The notes under the pieces are model-generated. The model was not told the DNA's origin. It saw nothing but the letters and a program-made list of their open reading frames with translations, and searched no databases. From Nocardiopsis sp. CNR-923 (GTDB lineage Bacteria; Actinomycetota; Actinomycetes; Streptosporangiales; Streptosporangiaceae), in assembly GCF_001942255.1 (NCBI RefSeq), contig NZ_MKKC01000076.1, positions 1-64,000 of the forward strand: 64,000 nucleotides of DNA, given 5' to 3'. The translations under genes and the position numbers were made by a program. Of this stretch, positions 61,783 through 64,000 are shown one piece after another (positions within the stretch are counted from its first letter, which is position 1; every line of letters begins with the position of its first letter).

Positions 61783-62796
61783 ATGATCGACCTGCGCTCC
61801 GACACCGTGACCCGTCCGACCGCGGCCATGCGCCGTGCCATCGCCGCGGCCGAGGTCGGCGACGACGTGTTCGGCGAGGACCCGACCGTGCGCGCGCTGG
61901 AGGAGGAGACGGCGGTCGTTCTGGGGAAGGAGGCCGCCGTCTACGTGCCGTCGGGGCACATGGCCAACCAGGTCGCGCTGTACGTGTCCACGCGCAGCGG
62001 CGAGGAGGTGTGGGCGCACGAGCACCACCACGTCATCGGCGACGAGCAGGGCGCCACCGCGGTCCTGTCCCGGGCGCTGCCCCGCCTGTACTCCGGCGCC
62101 CCGGTTCCCGACGACGACCTCCTGACCGCGTGGACACGCGGTGCGCGCCAGGACGACGCGCACCGCGCCGAACCGGCGCTGCTGTGGCTGGAGAACACCT
62201 TCACCGGGCAGGTCGTGCCCCTGGCCGAACAGCGCCGGGTGGTCGCGTTCGCGCACGGCAACGGCATGCGCGCGCACCTGGACGGAGCACGGCTGTGGAA
62301 CGCGGCGGCGGCGCTGGAGGCGTCCCCCGCGGAGGTCGCGGCCGGGTTCGACACGGTGTCGGTGTGCTTCTCCAAGGGGCTGGGCGCTCCGGTCGGCTCC
62401 GCGGTGGCCGGTGACGCCGCGACCGTCCGACGGGCCAGGCGCGCCCGCACGTTGTTGGGCGCCGGGATGCGGCAGGTCGGAATCATCGCCGCGGGCGCGC
62501 TGCACGCGCTGCGCCACCACCGTGAGCGGCTGCCCGAGGACCACAGCCGCGCCGAACTGCTCGCCGAGCGCGTCGGGGAGGCGCCGGGGCTGTCGGCGCG
62601 GGCCCGGACCAACATGGTGCTGGTTCGGACACCGGACGGGGCTGCGGACCGGTTCGTGCAGCTGATGTCCGAGCACGGTGTCGCCGCCTTCGCCATCGGC
62701 CCCTCCCGCATCCGGCTCGTCCTCCACCTGGACATCACCGACAGCGATGTCGACGCCGCCGCGGAGGGGATCGCCAAGGCCGCCGCGGAGTTGTGA
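61783..62796 (+). CDS. Low-specificity L-threonine aldolase
   Basis: The 337-residue PLP enzyme of fold type I starts at ATG 61783 after GAGAGGAC. It begins MIDLRSDTVTRPTAAMRRAI, with AEVGDDVFGEDPTVRALEEE, VPSGHMANQVALYV, HLDGARLWNAAAAL and the PLP lysine in VSVCFSKGLGAPVGS (Lys198). The reaction splits L-threonine or L-allo-threonine to glycine and acetaldehyde. The preceding MarR gene is 88 bases upstream, so co-transcription is possible. Confidence 0.93.
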   Translation: MIDLRSDTVTRPTAAMRRAIAAAEVGDDVFGEDPTVRALEEETAVVLGKEAAVYVPSGHMANQVALYVSTRSGEEVWAHEHHHVIGDEQGATAVLSRALPRLYSGAPVPDDDLLTAWTRGARQDDAHRAEPALLWLENTFTGQVVPLAEQRRVVAFAHGNGMRAHLDGARLWNAAAALEASPAEVAAGFDTVSVCFSKGLGAPVGSAVAGDAATVRRARRARTLLGAGMRQVGIIAAGALHALRHHRERLPEDHSRAELLAERVGEAPGLSARARTNMVLVRTPDGAADRFVQLMSEHGVAAFAIGPSRIRLVLHLDITDSDVDAAAEGIAKAAAEL

Positions 62797-62908
62797 CCCT
62801 CCTCTCCCCGCAGGTCAGGGCAGGGGTCGAGGGCTACACTTGCCCGACCGCACGCGGAGCCGGAACGCACGCGAGGTGTGACGTGTCACATCGCGTAGTA
62901 GCATTTCG

Positions 62909-62926
62909 CGTATGACATTGTCGTAC
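62909..62926 (+). promoter_or_regulatory. Candidate IclR operator, upstream copy
   Basis: CGTATGACATTGTCGTAC lies 20 bases before the IclR-type gene. It matches 14 of 18 positions with a second copy at 63946-63963 after the gene. This suggests autoregulation and control of the downstream unit. Confidence 0.4.
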
Positions 62927-62946
62927 TAGAGAGTGGTTGCACCCTC

Positions 62947-63738
62947 ATGCCGGGAAGAATCCAGTCGATCGAACGCGCCGCCGCCATCCTCCGGCTCCTG
63001 GCCAGCGGCGCCCGGGGGCTGAGCCTGGCGGAGATCTCCCGGTCCCTCGAACTGCCCAAGGGCACCGCCCTGGGCATCCTGCGCACCCTCCAGCACGTGG
63101 GCTTCGTCGAGCAGGACCCGGAGTCGGGGCGCTACCGGCTGGGCGGCGGCATGCTGAGCCTGGGCACGCGCTACCTCGACGGCAACGAACTGCGCACCCG
63201 AGCCCTGAACTGGGCAGACACCCTCGCCTCCCGCAGCGGTGAGAGCGTGCGGATCGGCACCCTGCACAAGAGCCAGGTCCTGGTGGTGCACCACGTCTTC
63301 CGCCCGGACTCGACCCGGCAGACACTTGACGTGGGCGACCTGCTGCCCCTGCACGCGACCGCCATCGGCAAGGTCCTCATGGCCTTCGACCCGCTCGCCA
63401 CACCCGAGGAGGACCCCCCGGCCTCCGAGTCCGACGGGGTGGTCTCGCTCCCCGCGTTCACCCGTCGCACGATCGTCTCCCCGGCCGTCTTGGCGGAGCA
63501 GTTGGTCGATGTGCGCGACAACGGCTGGGCGTGGGAGGCCGAGGAACTCGTCGAGGGCGAGGTCTCCATCGCCGCCCCCATCCGCGACCGGCGGGGCGTC
63601 ACGGTGGGCGGGATCGGAGTGCGCGGCGCGGTGGAGCGCCTCGCGGCCGAGGACGGCAAGCCGGACATGGAGCAGGTCTCCTACGTGCGCGACGCCGCCC
63701 GTGCCATATCCCGGGACCTGGGCGCCACCCCCTACTGA
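62947..63738 (+). CDS. IclR-family regulator, GylR-like
   Basis: The 263-residue protein begins MPGRIQSIERAAAILRLLAS with the winged helix GLSLAEISRSLELPKGTALG, ILRTLQHVGFVEQDPESGRY. The C-terminal effector domain contains LLPLHATAIGKVLMAFDPLA and GEVSIAAPIRDRRGVTVGGI. The N-terminal sequence closely recalls Streptomyces GylR, the glycerol operon repressor. The gene downstream lies outside the window, so a glycerol (glpF/glpK) target is expected but not seen. Confidence 0.88.
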   Translation: MPGRIQSIERAAAILRLLASGARGLSLAEISRSLELPKGTALGILRTLQHVGFVEQDPESGRYRLGGGMLSLGTRYLDGNELRTRALNWADTLASRSGESVRIGTLHKSQVLVVHHVFRPDSTRQTLDVGDLLPLHATAIGKVLMAFDPLATPEEDPPASESDGVVSLPAFTRRTIVSPAVLAEQLVDVRDNGWAWEAEELVEGEVSIAAPIRDRRGVTVGGIGVRGAVERLAAEDGKPDMEQVSYVRDAARAISRDLGATPY

Positions 63739-63926
63739 CCGCCACCCCGCGCCCACGCGGCCCTCCTCCGCCGTGTCGCGCGGTATCCGCAGGTCGGAGT
63801 GGTGTGTTCCGCGCCAGCCCCCGCCCTGACACAGTTCTTGTGCACCCGGTGGCGGTCACTCTCCGTGGTGTGTGATCCACGCGACACGATTGCGTCACGC
63901 CGTCTTGACATGGGAAGGAGAGACGG

Positions 63927-64000
63927 ATGAAACTGACGCGTACTTCATACGTCAATGTCGTACGCCGTTCGGTAGCCACCGAGTTCACCCGTCCGACACC
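63927..64000 (+). CDS. Possible gene start cut by the window edge
   Basis: ATG 63927 follows GGAAGGAGAG at a good distance and opens the frame MKLTRTSYVNVVRRSVATEF to the end. TTGACA at 63905-63910 lies just upstream. The reading overlaps the second operator-like copy, so this may instead be promoter DNA. I do not recognise the 24 residues. Confidence 0.3.
   Translation, partial: MKLTRTSYVNVVRRSVATEFTRPT
63946..63963 (+). promoter_or_regulatory. Candidate IclR operator, downstream copy
   Basis: CATACGTCAATGTCGTAC shares 14 of 18 positions with the site before the IclR gene, including the exact run ATGTCGTAC minus one base on the left. It lies at the entrance of the next transcription unit. 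Confidence 0.35.

Overview
The window is high-GC actinomycete chromosome with a phage-derived left edge. Actinobacterial signs are the rimP-nusA-ylxR-infB and dxr/M50 protease/ispG clusters, a SecA2-type second SecA, an orphan conservon-type GTPase, LuxR-type ATPase regulators, a GylR-like IclR regulator, many GTG/TTG starts and likely leaderless mRNAs. A filamentous actinomycete of the Nocardiopsaceae type fits best, but that is inference.

Layout. 1-2765 is a phage lysis module: small coupled membrane proteins, an amidase endolysin and a holin-like protein. It runs directly into the 5' third of infB, read on the opposite strand, so infB is cut after about 180 codons. 2764-8287 holds the infB-ylxR-nusA-rimP cluster (minus), a Tat lipoprotein plus ferritin-like pair, and proS. 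8584-15604 has an aldo/keto reductase, a spermidine-synthase-like protein, a two-component system, cydAB, a 37-residue Cys-rich metallothionein-like peptide and a small conserved protein. 15868-22391 has a Dabb protein, a small hypothetical protein, secA2, a lone GTPase and hisS. 22556-28841 has two tandem paralogous ATPase/LuxR regulators, then a 20-codon ORF coupled to an acyl-CoA-ligase-like protein without the ATP loop. 29006-36366 has an anti-sigma-type kinase, a CooC-like ATPase behind several palindromes, and a dpp/nik-type ABC importer. 36483-44346 has a GNAT enzyme, a secreted peptidase, a join between two broken genes (Lrp/AsnC and a flavin amine oxidase), DoxX and the isoprenoid genes ispG and dxr around a site-2 protease. 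44550-51986 has secreted hydrolases, an aldehyde dehydrogenase and an unrecognised coiled-coil protein. 52035-57995 is a second dpp-type importer on the minus strand. 58397-64000 has an excisionase-type regulator with a hydrolase, a DJ-1/MarR pair under two operators, a threonine aldolase and an IclR regulator.

Quality. About a dozen genes, including nusA and dxr, break by a one-base loss and are restored by adding one base. I read these as sequence errors, annotate the genes as single CDSs and note the break point. The infB/phage join and the Lrp/oxidase join should be judged with that in mind.

I saw no rRNA, tRNA, CRISPR array, transposase or integrase.
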